A stretch of DNA of 64,000 nt from Gaiellasilicea sp037721555 (GCA_037721555.1 JBBJOI010000005.1:1-64000); one strand, 5' to 3'. Counted from the stretch's first letter, positions 40,593 to 49,455 are shown. A program made the numbers and translations. The notes: generated by a model not told the origin, from the letters alone.

Positions 40593-42380
40593 TCAGGCTG
40601 CCGGCGTCTGGCGCGCGGGAACTGCCGGCCGTCCGTCTCCGTTCATTCGATCGTTGTGCAGGCTCCTTGCGAGCCGGCGGAACGACCCCTCCTCCGCGAG
40701 CAGCTCGTGCTCGCTCCCACGCTGAACGATCCGGCCGTGCTCGACGACGAGGATCTCGTCGGCGCGGCGGACGGTAGCCAGTCGGTGCGCGATGATGATG
40801 GACGTCCGTCCGGCGAGCAGCCGGTCGAACGCCCGCTCGATCAGGATCTCGCTCGGCCGGTCGATGTTCGAGGTCGCCTCGTCGAGGATCAGGATGCGCG
40901 GGTCGGCGAGCAGGGCTCGCGCGATCGAGATCAGCTGACGCTCCCCGGCCGAGAGGCCGGAGCCACCCTCACGCACCACGTGCTGCAGGCCGCCCTCGAG
41001 GCGCGCCGCCACCCGGTCGACGCCGATGGCGTCCGCTGCGGCCGCGACCTCCTCGTCCGAGGCATCTGGCTTCGCGAAGCGGATGTTGTCGGCAATCGTG
41101 CCGCTGAACAGGAATGGATCCTGGAGCACGACGCCGAGCTGGCGTCGGTAGCTGCGCAACTCGATCTCGCGGAGGTCGGTTCCGTCGACCCGCACAGCAC
41201 CCTCGTCGGGGTCGTAGAAGCGCGCGATCAGCTTCGCCATCGTCGACTTGCCGCCGCCCGACTCGCCGACGAGCGCGATGCACCCGCCCGGCGGCACCGA
41301 GAGCTCGATCGAGTGCAGGACCGGCTCGCTCCCATAGGCGAACGTGACCCGGTCGAGCTCGAGGCGGCCGTCGATACGGCCGAGTTGGCGCGCGTGCGGC
41401 GGGTCGGCGATGTCGATCTCTGCGTCGAGGACGGAGCTGATCTTGTCCATCGCCGCATTGGCCGCCTGCACCTGGCCGTAGAGCTCCGACAGTTCCTGGA
41501 GCGGCTGGAAGACGAGCGCGAGCAGGCCGACAGCCGGGATCAGCGTGCCGATCTCCATCGAGCCTGAGCCGATGAAACGGGCTCCTGCAAAGATGACGGC
41601 GGCGGTTGCGATGGCGCCGAGCAGCTCGATCGCCGGGAAGAAGACGGAGTAGAGCTTCTGCACCCGCACGTTCGCCAGGCGGTTCTCCTCGTTCAGGCCG
41701 TCGAACTCCGCCTGGAAGGCGCGCTCGCGGTTGAAGGCCTGGATCACGGCCATGCCCGCGACCGACTCGGCGAGCTGTGCGGTGACGGTGGCGATCCGCG
41801 TTCGCACGTCCGAAGCCGCGACATGTGAGACGCGCTGGAACCAGCGCGTGAGCACGATGCCAGGCGGGAGCACGCAGAGCGCGACGAGTCCCAGGCGCCA
41901 GTCGAGCAAGAAGAGCCCGGCGATCGCGGCGAGGAAGGTGAGCGTGTTCACGACGAGCGTGGTCAAGCCCTGGTTGAGCACGTCGGAGAGTGCATCCACG
42001 TCGTTCGTCAGCCGCGAGATGATCCAGCCGGCCTTCTGCTTGGAGAAGTAGCGCAGCGAGAGCGAGGTGAGGTGCTCGAAGAGGTCGCGCCGAAGCTCGA
42101 GCACGATCCGCTGCCCGAGGCTCGCGAGCCCGAGCCACGCCGCCGTCCCCAGCACCCACGCTGCTGCGTTGATGGCCACGTAAGCGACGACGACGACGAG
42201 CAGTCGACGCTCGTTGCCGTCGCGGATGCCGTTGTTGATCGCGTCCTCGACGAGGTGCCAGCCGGCAACGGGCGCGGCAGCCGACAATGTGGCGAGCACG
42301 CCGATCACGGCAACCGTCCGCTTCCGTGCGGTCGCGTAGGGGATGAGGCGTGTCAGGCCGGTGTGACGGTTATGCGGCAA
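40593..42380 (-). CDS. ABC exporter half-transporter, catalytic subunit
   Basis: A 595-residue type IV ABC exporter half: six transmembrane helices (residues about 20-320) and a C-terminal ATPase. Walker A GESGGGKST, Q-loop VLQDPFLFSGT, signature SGLSAGERQ, Walker B ILILDEATS with the catalytic Glu, and switch His in IIIAHRLATV are complete. It forms a heterodimer with the upstream gene, whose own site is degenerate, the TM287/288-like arrangement. A TTG start overlaps the partner stop by 11 bases. Drug or lipid export is the usual role; substrate unknown. Confidence 0.93.
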   Translation of the reverse strand: MPHNRHTGLTRLIPYATARKRTVAVIGVLATLSAAAPVAGWHLVEDAINNGIRDGNERRLLVVVVAYVAINAAAWVLGTAAWLGLASLGQRIVLELRRDLFEHLTSLSLRYFSKQKAGWIISRLTNDVDALSDVLNQGLTTLVVNTLTFLAAIAGLFLLDWRLGLVALCVLPPGIVLTRWFQRVSHVAASDVRTRIATVTAQLAESVAGMAVIQAFNRERAFQAEFDGLNEENRLANVRVQKLYSVFFPAIELLGAIATAAVIFAGARFIGSGSMEIGTLIPAVGLLALVFQPLQELSELYGQVQAANAAMDKISSVLDAEIDIADPPHARQLGRIDGRLELDRVTFAYGSEPVLHSIELSVPPGGCIALVGESGGGKSTMAKLIARFYDPDEGAVRVDGTDLREIELRSYRRQLGVVLQDPFLFSGTIADNIRFAKPDASDEEVAAAADAIGVDRVAARLEGGLQHVVREGGSGLSAGERQLISIARALLADPRILILDEATSNIDRPSEILIERAFDRLLAGRTSIIIAHRLATVRRADEILVVEHGRIVQRGSEHELLAEEGSFRRLARSLHNDRMNGDGRPAVPARQTPAA

Positions 42381-44127
42381 GAGACTCGTCTCCGAAGAGC
42401 GCGGTGAAGAGGCCGCCTGCAGCGATCAGCTCGTTCGGACGACCCTGCTCGACGATCAGCCCGTCCTGCAGCACGATCGCCCGGTCGGCGACACCGATCG
42501 TGGACAGCCGTTGGGTCGCGATCAGCACGGTGCGGCCCGCGACTGCGGGCCGGAGGTTCTCGACGAGCAGGCGCTCGGTCTCGGTGTCGACGGCAGACAT
42601 GGGATCGTCCAGCACGAGCACCCGCGCGCCGGCGAGCAGCGCGCGCGCGAGCGCGACACGCTGGCGCTGACCGCCCGACAGGTTCACGCCCCGCTCGCCG
42701 ATCAGCGTGTCGTACCCGTCAGGCAGATCGTCGACGAAGGTCGAGACGCCTGCCGCCTCACAAGCCGCGAGCACCTCGTCCCAGTCCGCGTCAGGTCGAG
42801 CCGACAATAGATTCTCCCGCAGGAGAACGGAGAAGAGCACCGGCCGTTGAGTGACGATCGCGACGGCTCGCCGCAACTCGGCGACCTTCACGTCGCGCGT
42901 GTCCACCCCCCCCAACAGCACCCGGCCGCTCGTGGGGTCGTAGAAGCGCGGCAACAGGTTGAGCAGCGTCGTCTTCCCGGACCCGGTAGGGCCGCAGACG
43001 GCGACGATCTCCCCCTGGTGCACCGCCAGGTCGACGCCCCGCAGCACCTCTGTGCCTGTGCCGTAGGCGAAGTGAACCCGCTCGAAACGGACGTCGAGCG
43101 GAGCCGCGCCGAGCGAGCGCGGCTCGTCCGGCTCCGGTAGCGGCTCGATGCCCTCGAGCCAGGCGAAGCTGCGACCGGCCGACGCGACCGCGCGCTGGCC
43201 GAGGTTGATGATCCAGCCAAGCGCCTCGAGCGGCCACACGAGTTGCAGCAGCAGCGTGATGAAGAGCATGAACTCGCCGATCGTCAGGTTCCCCGCGACA
43301 GCCTCTCGGCCGCCGAAGAAGAGGACTGCTCCGATCCCGAGTGTCGGCAGGAAGAGCAGCCCCGGCAGGAAGTACGCCTCGACGGTCGCCTGGCGCATCG
43401 TCTCGTGGCGCACCGCCTCCGCGCGGCCGAGGAAGCGCGTTCGGACGTCGTCCTCGCGCCCGAACGCCTGCACCATCTCGATCCCTACCACGGCTTCGTC
43501 CGACGCTTCGGTCAGGTGCCCCTTCTTCGCCTGCACGAGCCGTGAGATCGGGAAGAGGCGGTGTGCGAAGAACCAGGTCAGAACCGCGATCGCCGGCATC
43601 GCCACCGCCGAGAGCAGTGCCAGCCGCGGGTTGACGACGACGAGGACGACCGCGGCCGCAGAGATCATCATCGCGCTCTGGATCCCCTGGACGACGCCCC
43701 AGCCGATGAAGTAGCGGACGGGGTAGATGTCGTTCGTGGCGCGTGAGATCACCTCGCCGGTCGCGTGACGGTCGAAGAAGGCGCGCGGGTAGCGGAGGTA
43801 CGCGTGGTAGAGCATTCCCCGCAGCCGCGCCTCCACGGCGACCCCGACGCGCGCGGTCGCGAAGCGGCGGGTGAAGTTGACACCGAACCGGATCGCGGCG
43901 AGCGCAATGATGACGAGGAGGTACGGCAGCAGCCGGCCGTCGTGCGGCCCGAGGATCGACTCGTCGATCGTCCGCTGGATCAGGATCGGGATCGCGATCG
44001 AGAGGCCGGTGAAAGCGAGCGCGCAGACAAGGCCGATCGCGACCAGCCGTCGCTGCTCCCACCACAGCGGGAAGAGCCGGCCGAGGGTTGGCCGCAGCGG
44101 GAGATCGGTTGGATCGACGACGTTCAC
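42370..44127 (-). CDS. ABC exporter half-transporter, degenerate-site subunit
   Basis: A 585-residue ABC half-transporter with six membrane helices and one ATPase domain. Walker A is GPTGSGKTT and the signature is NLSGGQRQRVALA. The Walker B tail reads LVLDDPMSAVD, with Asp replacing the catalytic Glu, and the switch is IATQRLS, with Gln replacing His. These are the substitutions seen in the degenerate subunit of heterodimeric exporters such as TM287. It therefore pairs with the downstream catalytic subunit. First gene of a two-gene operon. Confidence 0.93.
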   Translation of the reverse strand: MNVVDPTDLPLRPTLGRLFPLWWEQRRLVAIGLVCALAFTGLSIAIPILIQRTIDESILGPHDGRLLPYLLVIIALAAIRFGVNFTRRFATARVGVAVEARLRGMLYHAYLRYPRAFFDRHATGEVISRATNDIYPVRYFIGWGVVQGIQSAMMISAAAVVLVVVNPRLALLSAVAMPAIAVLTWFFAHRLFPISRLVQAKKGHLTEASDEAVVGIEMVQAFGREDDVRTRFLGRAEAVRHETMRQATVEAYFLPGLLFLPTLGIGAVLFFGGREAVAGNLTIGEFMLFITLLLQLVWPLEALGWIINLGQRAVASAGRSFAWLEGIEPLPEPDEPRSLGAAPLDVRFERVHFAYGTGTEVLRGVDLAVHQGEIVAVCGPTGSGKTTLLNLLPRFYDPTSGRVLLGGVDTRDVKVAELRRAVAIVTQRPVLFSVLLRENLLSARPDADWDEVLAACEAAGVSTFVDDLPDGYDTLIGERGVNLSGGQRQRVALARALLAGARVLVLDDPMSAVDTETERLLVENLRPAVAGRTVLIATQRLSTIGVADRAIVLQDGLIVEQGRPNELIAAGGLFTALFGDESLAA

Positions 44128-44680
44128 GGGCGATGCTCTCTCTCGCGCGGCCGGGGACGGCGGCGCGGGTGGACGGGACGTTTTCGACGGAGCGCCGGGG
44201 GCGCTAACGCGGCATGACGCCGGCAGGCGCAGAGGCGGCGCCCGAGGGGCGGCTCGAAGCTATGGTCATTGCAGCCCTCCTCCCGGCGTCGTGCGACAGG
44301 TTCCGACGATAGCAGTCGAGCGGGGCCGGCCACTCCGGCAGGCGGTGGGCTGTTTGAAGAGGGTTCTAGCGCACGACACGCAGCAGCCCTCGCGAGGACC
44401 GGATGCCCGCGTCGTCGGGGATTCCACCTGCGAAGGCGGCGAGGAGGTACGGGTACCGACAGGTCGCGCACCAGAGGACGGCTGCGTACCGGCCTCGACG
44501 TACGGACGGCACCCGGAAGGCGAGGCCCGGCCTGTGGCTCGTGCCGGAGCGCCGATAAGGACGAGAACCACCAGCGGACACGTGCGGCGGCGCAGTTTTA
44601 TGTGCGGCGTCAAACAGGAAACTACAGCGGCTGCGGCTCGCCGCACCCTCGCGACGAGCCGCACCGTTGGCGCAGGCGGT
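44128..44680. other. 553-base gap without recognisable gene
   Basis: Between the ABC operon start and the end of the alcohol dehydrogenase gene. Frames on both strands are open in places but have Arg/Pro/Gly-rich, shadow-like translations. I find no tRNA, strong hairpin or clear coding signal. It must contain the promoter of the ABC operon. Confidence 0.5.
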
Positions 44681-45865
44681 CTAGGGAGTCAGCACGACCT
44701 TGATCGCGCCGTCCTCTTTCTTCTGGAACATCTCGTAGGCGCCGGGGGCCTCGTCGAGCGGGAGCTTGTGCGTCGCGAAGTCCTCGGTCCCGAGCGGATC
44801 GGCATCGTCGGTGACGAGCGGCATGATCTCGTCGATCCACGCCTTCACGTTCGCTTGCCCCATCCGCACCTGCACCTGCTTGTCGAAGAGCTCCATCATC
44901 GGCATCGGTGTGGCCGAGCCGCCGTAGACCCCGATCAGCGAGAGCGTCCCGCCGCGGCGCACCGTCGAGATCGCCATGTGCAGCGCTGAGGTGCGGTCGC
45001 TGCCGACCTTCTCCATCAGCTTCGTCGCGATCACGGAGGGCGTCCTGCTGGCCATCTTTTGCACGAGCTCCTGAATTGGCGCCCCGTGGGCCTCGGTTCC
45101 GACGGCGTCGATGACCGAATCTGCGCCCCGACCATCGGTCAGATCCATGATCTCGAGCGCCGGATCCCCGTCGTTCGTCCATTCGACCGTCTCTGCGCCG
45201 TAACGGCGTGCGAGCTCGAGCCGCTCGGGGACGAGATCGACCCCGATCACTCGCTCGACCCCGAGCTGCTTCGCGACGCGGACGGAGAACTGGCCGATCG
45301 GGCCGAGGCCGTAGACGGCAAGCGTTCCACCCTGTGGCATGTCGGCGTAACGCACCGCCTGCCAGGCGGTCGGGATCACGTCGGAGAGAAAGAGAAAGCG
45401 CTCGTCCGGCGAGCCGTCCGGCACCTTGATCGGGCCGTACTGCGCCTGAGGCACGCGCAGGAACTCCGCCTGGCCGCCCGGCACCTGGCCGTACAGCTTC
45501 GAGAAACCGAACAGGGCGGCGCCCTTGTTCTGGTCGCGGACCTGCGTCGTCTCGCACTGCGACTGCAGGTCGTGCTCGCACATGAAGCACTGACCGCAGG
45601 CGATGTTGAACGGGATGACGACCCGATCGCCCGGCTTGATGTGCGTCACCTCGGAACCGACCTCCTCGACGATCCCCATCGGCTCGTGTCCGAGGATGTC
45701 GCCCTCCTCCATGTACATCGTCAGCACGCGGTAGAGGTGCAGGTCGGAGCCGCAGATCGCGGTCGACGTGATTCTGACGATCGCGTCCGTGGGCTCCTGG
45801 ATCGTCGGGTCGGGAACGTTGTCCACCCGAACGTCCTCAGTGCCGTGCCAGACAACTGCCCTCAT
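44681..45865 (-). CDS. Zinc-dependent alcohol dehydrogenase, formaldehyde-dehydrogenase-like
   Basis: A 394-residue MDR. The catalytic zinc site is given by CGSDLHLYR and GHEPMGIVEEVG. The structural zinc loop is CGQCFMCEHDLQSQC (C-x2-C-x2-C-x7-C). The NAD-binding motif is VYGLGPIGQFSVRVAKQLG. Length and the long insert near SKLYGQVPGGQAEFLRVPQ fit the glutathione-independent formaldehyde dehydrogenase group, though other alcohols are possible. I chose ATG 45865 (MRAVVWHG). It is divergent from the RHH regulator gene, and the shared region contains the regulator's probable operators, so it may be a target. Confidence 0.92.
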   Translation of the reverse strand: MRAVVWHGTEDVRVDNVPDPTIQEPTDAIVRITSTAICGSDLHLYRVLTMYMEEGDILGHEPMGIVEEVGSEVTHIKPGDRVVIPFNIACGQCFMCEHDLQSQCETTQVRDQNKGAALFGFSKLYGQVPGGQAEFLRVPQAQYGPIKVPDGSPDERFLFLSDVIPTAWQAVRYADMPQGGTLAVYGLGPIGQFSVRVAKQLGVERVIGVDLVPERLELARRYGAETVEWTNDGDPALEIMDLTDGRGADSVIDAVGTEAHGAPIQELVQKMASRTPSVIATKLMEKVGSDRTSALHMAISTVRRGGTLSLIGVYGGSATPMPMMELFDKQVQVRMGQANVKAWIDEIMPLVTDDADPLGTEDFATHKLPLDEAPGAYEMFQKKEDGAIKVVLTP

Positions 45866-45922
45866 GTGTCTTCCTTCCGGTTTTTCCTTGACCTGCGCCA
45901 TAAAGGGGTGGGCGAAACCTGC

Positions 45923-45938
45923 TGTCATTACGACATCA
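45923..45938. promoter_or_regulatory. Second RHH operator-like site
   Basis: TGTCATTACGACATCA contains the half-site GACATCA seen in the main operator and a diverged TGTCAT arm. It lies 15 bases from the main operator, on the side of the alcohol dehydrogenase gene. Confidence 0.45.
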
Positions 45939-45946
45939 CAACGAGC

Positions 45947-45975
45947 TTGACATGACATCATAATGATGTCACTAT
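45947..45975 (+). promoter_or_regulatory. RHH-gene promoter with an operator in its spacer
   Basis: A perfect -35 TTGACA (45947-45952) and -10 CACTAT (45970-45975) are separated by 17 bases. The 19-bp palindrome TGACATCATAATGATGTCA (45953-45971) fills the spacer exactly. The ATG lies 6 bases after the -10, giving a leaderless mRNA. A protein bound to the palindrome would block polymerase, so autoregulation by the encoded RHH protein is the simplest reading. Confidence 0.75.
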
Positions 45976-45981
45976 GGGGTC

Positions 45982-46443
45982 ATGGAGATTCAAGCGTACG
46001 TTCAGGCACTCCAGTACGATCTCGCCGCGGCCGCCGCGGTCGCAGGCGACGAGGTGTCGCGTGAAGCCGGGCAGCGGCTGAGTCAGGCGATCGAGTCCGC
46101 CCTGCATCTGCGCCTGCTCGACCTGCTCGGCGAGCTCTCGCTCTCGTTGACAGCTCAGGTTCCGGGCCGCGTCGAGGTCCGCCTCGTCGGCCGTGAGCCC
46201 GAACTGGTCTACGTCGAGGAGGAGGAGCAGGAGCCGGCTCAGCCCACGGGCTCTGACGACGCCTTCTCTGCCCGCATCACGCTGCGCCTGCCCGATGTCG
46301 TAAAGGCGCAGATCGAGGTCGCCGCAACCGCTGAGGGCGCCTCCGTCAACACGTGGATCGTGCGCGCGCTCCAGCGCGGGCTCGAGCCGCGAACCCGTTC
46401 TGTTCGCACCGGCCGCCGTCTGAGCGGCTATGCGGACAGCTGA
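45982..46443 (+). CDS. Ribbon-helix-helix transcriptional regulator
   Basis: A 153-residue protein. The C-terminal 45 residues (ARITLRLPDVVKAQIEVAAT, AEGASVNTWIVRALQRGLE) are a ribbon-helix-helix domain of the Arc/MetJ/HicB type: a beta strand followed by two helices. The N-terminal 95 residues form a helical domain (YVQALQYDLAAAAAVAGDEV, GQRLSQAIESALHLRLLDLL) with a short strand and an acidic linker (VEEEEQEPAQ), possibly for oligomerisation or ligand sensing. Its promoter carries a palindromic operator. It heads a cluster with a 42-residue gene, a DUF4097 gene and an MFS gene. Confidence 0.85.
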   Translation: MEIQAYVQALQYDLAAAAAVAGDEVSREAGQRLSQAIESALHLRLLDLLGELSLSLTAQVPGRVEVRLVGREPELVYVEEEEQEPAQPTGSDDAFSARITLRLPDVVKAQIEVAATAEGASVNTWIVRALQRGLEPRTRSVRTGRRLSGYADS

Positions 46444-46456
46444 AAGGAGAGAGCTC

Positions 46457-46585
46457 ATGTCCCGCCTGTACCCCATTTCCTACGGAGCCGGCGTTCTGCT
46501 GGTGCCCGATCTCGCTCCGCCGCGCCACGACGAGCGCATCGTGCGTCCTTCGCACCGAAAGGAGTCCCGCCATGCACGTGTTTGA
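46457..46585 (+). CDS. 42-residue protein between RHH and DUF4097 genes
   Basis: AAAGGAG lies 9 bases before this ATG. The peptide (MSRLYPISYGAGVLLVPDLA, PPRHDERIVRPSHRK) overlaps the DUF4097 start by 14 bases, and the AAGGAG of the latter lies inside it. This overlap fits translational coupling. A spurious ORF cannot be excluded. Confidence 0.45.
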   Translation: MSRLYPISYGAGVLLVPDLAPPRHDERIVRPSHRKESRHARV

Positions 46586-47414
46586 GACCCTCCAGGAGCC
46601 GAGGCTGCGCATCCGCAACGCCGCGGGCGCAATTCGGATCGAGACCGCAGACACAGCCGAGACCACCGTCGAGCTGGACGCTCTCCGGGACGACGACGCG
46701 ACGAGGGAGGCGATCGAGCGGGCCACGATCGAGCAGAGCGGTAGTGAGGTGACCGTCGAGGTCGGCACCGGTGGCAAGGGCTTCGGTGTCGGACCCGCCT
46801 GGATCTCGTTTGGCCGGACGCCGCAGGTCGGTATCAGGATTCGTTGCCCGGAGGGAGCAGAGCTCGAATGCTTCACGGCCTCTGCCGATGTTCTTGCGAT
46901 CGGTCGCCTCGGCGACGCGGAGATCAAGACGGCATCCGGCGACGTCTCGGTCGAGGCCGTCGCCCGATTGAGGGTGCAGTCGGCGAGCGGGGACGTCCGC
47001 GCGACGGCTGTCGGCGTCGAGGCCCGGTTGCAGACGGTGTCGGGTGATGTCACGCTCGGAACCGTTGGCGGCCCGGTGACGGCGAAGCTCGTCTCCGGCG
47101 ACTTCGCGCTTGAGGACGGGCAGTCGGACGTCGAGGCGAAGACCGTCTCGGGCGACCAGCGGGTCGACGCGATCAGGCAGGGGAGCATCAAGCTCCACTC
47201 GGTCTCCGGTGATGTACGTCTGGGCGTCCGTCCCGGCACGCGGCTGCGCATCGATGCGACCTCGACGAGCGGCGAGATCAGGTCGGAGTTCGACGTCAAG
47301 GATGGGCCCTCCGGCGAGCCGAGTGGAGCCGAGGCGAGCCTGCAGATCAAGACTGTCAGTGGCGATATCGGCATCGTCCGCGCAGCCGAGGTCGTAGAGC
47401 TCGGTACGGCATGA
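46572..47414 (+). CDS. DUF4097 (toastrack) beta-repeat protein
   Basis: 280 residues forming a beta-helix-like series of repeats, each ending in SGDV or similar (TASGDVSVEAVARLRV; QSASGDVRATAVG; QTVSGDVTLGTVGG; KLVSGDFALEDG; KTVSGDQRVDAI; HSVSGDVRLGV; TSTSGEIRSEF; KTVSGDIGIVRA). This is the DUF4097/'toastrack' pattern, found near PspC- and anti-sigma-type envelope stress systems. No signal peptide or membrane helix is visible, so it is cytoplasmic here. Co-located with an RHH regulator and an MFS exporter gene. Confidence 0.88.
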   Translation: MHVFETLQEPRLRIRNAAGAIRIETADTAETTVELDALRDDDATREAIERATIEQSGSEVTVEVGTGGKGFGVGPAWISFGRTPQVGIRIRCPEGAELECFTASADVLAIGRLGDAEIKTASGDVSVEAVARLRVQSASGDVRATAVGVEARLQTVSGDVTLGTVGGPVTAKLVSGDFALEDGQSDVEAKTVSGDQRVDAIRQGSIKLHSVSGDVRLGVRPGTRLRIDATSTSGEIRSEFDVKDGPSGEPSGAEASLQIKTVSGDIGIVRAAEVVELGTA

Positions 47415-47453
47415 GGAACCTCGCCATCATGCTGAGCCGAGGTCTGGCCTGAC

Positions 47454-48761
47454 ATGAGGCTTCCGGGCGGGCTCTGGCGGCACCGCGACTTCGTCTGGCT
47501 GTGGTCGTCGCAGACCGTCAGCCAGTTCGGCTCGCAGATCAGCCAGCTGGCGCTACCGCTTGTCGCGATCCTCGTCCTCGGGGAGAGCGCCTTTCGCGTG
47601 GCACTGCTCGGCGTGGTCGAGTTCCTGCCCTTCCTCCTGCTCTCGCTGCCTGCCGGAGTGTGGGTCGACCGACTTCGCCGCAGACCGATCCTCGTCGCCT
47701 CCGACATCTTGCGGGCAGTCGCCCTCGCCTCGATCCCAATCGCCTACTGGCTCGATTCGCTCACGATCTGGCAGCTCTACGCCGTCGGATTCGTCGTTGG
47801 GATCGGCACCGTCCTCTTCGATGTCGCGTATCAGTCGTATCTGCCCGCGCTCGTAGCCCGTGAGGAGCTGACCGAGGGCAACTCCAAGCTCGAGGTCAGC
47901 CGCTCGGCTGCGCAGCTCGGCGGTCCCGGCGCAGCCGGTCTGCTGATCGGAATCCTGACGGCGCCCGTGGCGGTGGTCGCCGATGCGATCAGCTTCGTCG
48001 TCTCGGCGTTGCTCATCGGCCGGATCCGCACCTTCGAGCCGGAGCCGGTCGTGGAGAATCGTCGCTCGCTCGTGTCGGAGCTCCGGGAGGGGCTCAGCTA
48101 CGTCATTCGTCACCCGTACATCCGCGGAATGGCCGCCTCTGTTGCGATCTTCAACTTCTTCGGCAATGTCGGCGGCGCGATCCTCCTCGTCTACGCCGTG
48201 CGCGAGCTTGGGCTCACTGCGGCGGCGATCGGCCTCGCACTGGCGCTCGGGAACATCGGCTTCCTCGCCGGCGCGCTCCTCGCGAAACGGGTTGAGTCGG
48301 CGCTCGGCGTCGGGCGCACGATCGTCGCTTCGATGGCTCTTTCGGCGCCGGGGATGTTGCTCATACCGCTTGCGCCGCGCGACTTCGCCGTGCCATTCAT
48401 CGTCGGCTCCGGGCTGATCGTCGGCTTCGCTGTCGTCCTCTACAACGTGACGGCGATCAGCCTGATGCAGGCGATCACGCCCGACCGGCTGCTCGGGCGA
48501 ATGAACGCGTCGCGTCGCTTCCTCGTCTGGGGCGTGATCCCATTGGGCGGGCTCGTCGGCGGCGCACTCGCCTCGACGGTCGGGCTGCGGCCGACGCTCT
48601 TCGTCGGCGCAATCGGCGCCTCCCTCGCCGTCCTGCCGCTCCTCTTCTCGCCGGTGCGCTCGCTCGAGCGCGTGCCAGAGCTCGAGGAGCCGGAGACGTC
48701 ACCGCCCGTTGGCCCGCCTCAGTCGGCGTCCAGTGCGTCAGCGAGCAACGCGCAGGCGTAG
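47454..48761 (+). CDS. MFS efflux transporter (MFS_3/DHA3-like)
   Basis: 435 residues and about 12 transmembrane helices. The start LPGGLWRHRDFVWLWSSQTV and the motif-A-like loop PAGVWVDRLRRRPILVASDI are typical of the enterobactin-exporter-like/DHA3 group. ISLMQAITPDRLLGRMNASR is the C-terminal half counterpart. These proteins export drugs, macrolides or siderophores; the substrate is unknown. It starts 39 bases after the DUF4097 stop and probably shares the RHH-controlled transcript. The C-terminal tail is polar (PPQSASSASASNAQA). Confidence 0.9.
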   Translation: MRLPGGLWRHRDFVWLWSSQTVSQFGSQISQLALPLVAILVLGESAFRVALLGVVEFLPFLLLSLPAGVWVDRLRRRPILVASDILRAVALASIPIAYWLDSLTIWQLYAVGFVVGIGTVLFDVAYQSYLPALVAREELTEGNSKLEVSRSAAQLGGPGAAGLLIGILTAPVAVVADAISFVVSALLIGRIRTFEPEPVVENRRSLVSELREGLSYVIRHPYIRGMAASVAIFNFFGNVGGAILLVYAVRELGLTAAAIGLALALGNIGFLAGALLAKRVESALGVGRTIVASMALSAPGMLLIPLAPRDFAVPFIVGSGLIVGFAVVLYNVTAISLMQAITPDRLLGRMNASRRFLVWGVIPLGGLVGGALASTVGLRPTLFVGAIGASLAVLPLLFSPVRSLERVPELEEPETSPPVGPPQSASSASASNAQA

Positions 48762-49096
48762 GCCTGCCACGCAAGCTCCGGCTCCTCGCGGAGCCGAGAG
48801 AGGGCGGCAGCCACGGCGGGGAGTCCCTCCGACTCGCCGTGGAGCCGCTCCAGCCCTCGCAGCAGCTCCGCCCGCGCCAGAGGTTCGTCGAGGTCGGCCG
48901 CAACCGCCCTGACGGCGCTGCCGTCGAGCTCGAGCTCCCGGCGTGGGTCGCCCCCCGTTGCGAGCAGGAGCTCCGCCCGCCGCACAGCGGCGCGCACTGG
49001 GGGCTCGTCGAGCACGATCTGCCGACCTGCCAGGTACGCGAGCGGGGGGCCGAGATCTGCGTTGACCTGCTCGAGCTGGGTGAGCAGCTCTCGCAC
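48719..49096 (-). CDS. 125-residue helical protein, unknown
   Basis: An alpha-helical, Leu/Ala/Glu-rich protein (MRELLTQLEQVNADLGPPLA; RRAELLLATGGDPRRELELD) without recognisable domain. It starts GTG 3 bases after the stop of the hydrophilic 91-residue gene and overlaps the convergent MFS gene by 43 bp. Amphipathic repeats look like a small TPR/HEAT-like bundle, which is an impression only. Confidence 0.65.
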   Translation of the reverse strand: MRELLTQLEQVNADLGPPLAYLAGRQIVLDEPPVRAAVRRAELLLATGGDPRRELELDGSAVRAVAADLDEPLARAELLRGLERLHGESEGLPAVAAALSRLREEPELAWQAYACALLADALDAD

Positions 49097-49099
49097 GAG

Positions 49100-49375
49100 C
49101 TACGTTCGGTCGCGCTCCCGGCGCTCGTCGGGTGAGAGATCCTCCTGCGGCGCGCCACCGGGACCGCTCATCGTCACATCTCCTTCGGTGACGAGCTCGC
49201 GCGGGTCGGCGTTGCGGTACTCGTCGCTCTGAAGGCCGCCGCGAGGGTCGCCTTCCACGTCGAGCACCGATGGATCGCCCTGCTGCTTGTCTGCGCGGTG
49301 CTCCTCGTCCGGCTCCGCCCACGGGCCCTGCCTACCGGTGCCCTCGCCCAGCTCGTGCTCCTCGTCGGTGGTCAT
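49100..49375 (-). CDS. 91-residue hydrophilic, probably disordered protein
   Basis: Very polar: rich in Asp, Glu, Gly and Arg (TTDEEHELGEGTGRQGPWAE; DEEHRADKQQGDPSVLDVEG), with no hydrophobic core. Similar hydrophilic small proteins occur in actinobacterial stress regulons, but I assign no family. It is followed in tight order by the 125-residue gene, and a strong terminator lies 35 bases upstream of its start. Confidence 0.65.
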   Translation of the reverse strand: MTTDEEHELGEGTGRQGPWAEPDEEHRADKQQGDPSVLDVEGDPRGGLQSDEYRNADPRELVTEGDVTMSGPGGAPQEDLSPDERRERDRT

Positions 49376-49409
49376 GACTGCTTCATCGCCCGGGAGACGC
49401 AAACCGAAA

Positions 49410-49446
49410 CGGGGGGCCTTGTGGCTCAGAACCACAAGGCCCCCCG
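49410..49446 (-). terminator. Rho-independent terminator after the lipase-like gene
   Basis: A 15-bp perfect stem (CGGGGGGCCTTGTGG/CCACAAGGCCCCCCG) with a 7-base loop, followed on the minus strand by TTTCGGTTT. It lies 9 bases after the stop of the secreted hydrolase gene. This is the clearest intrinsic terminator in the window. Confidence 0.9.
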
Positions 49447-49455
49447 TCGCCATGG

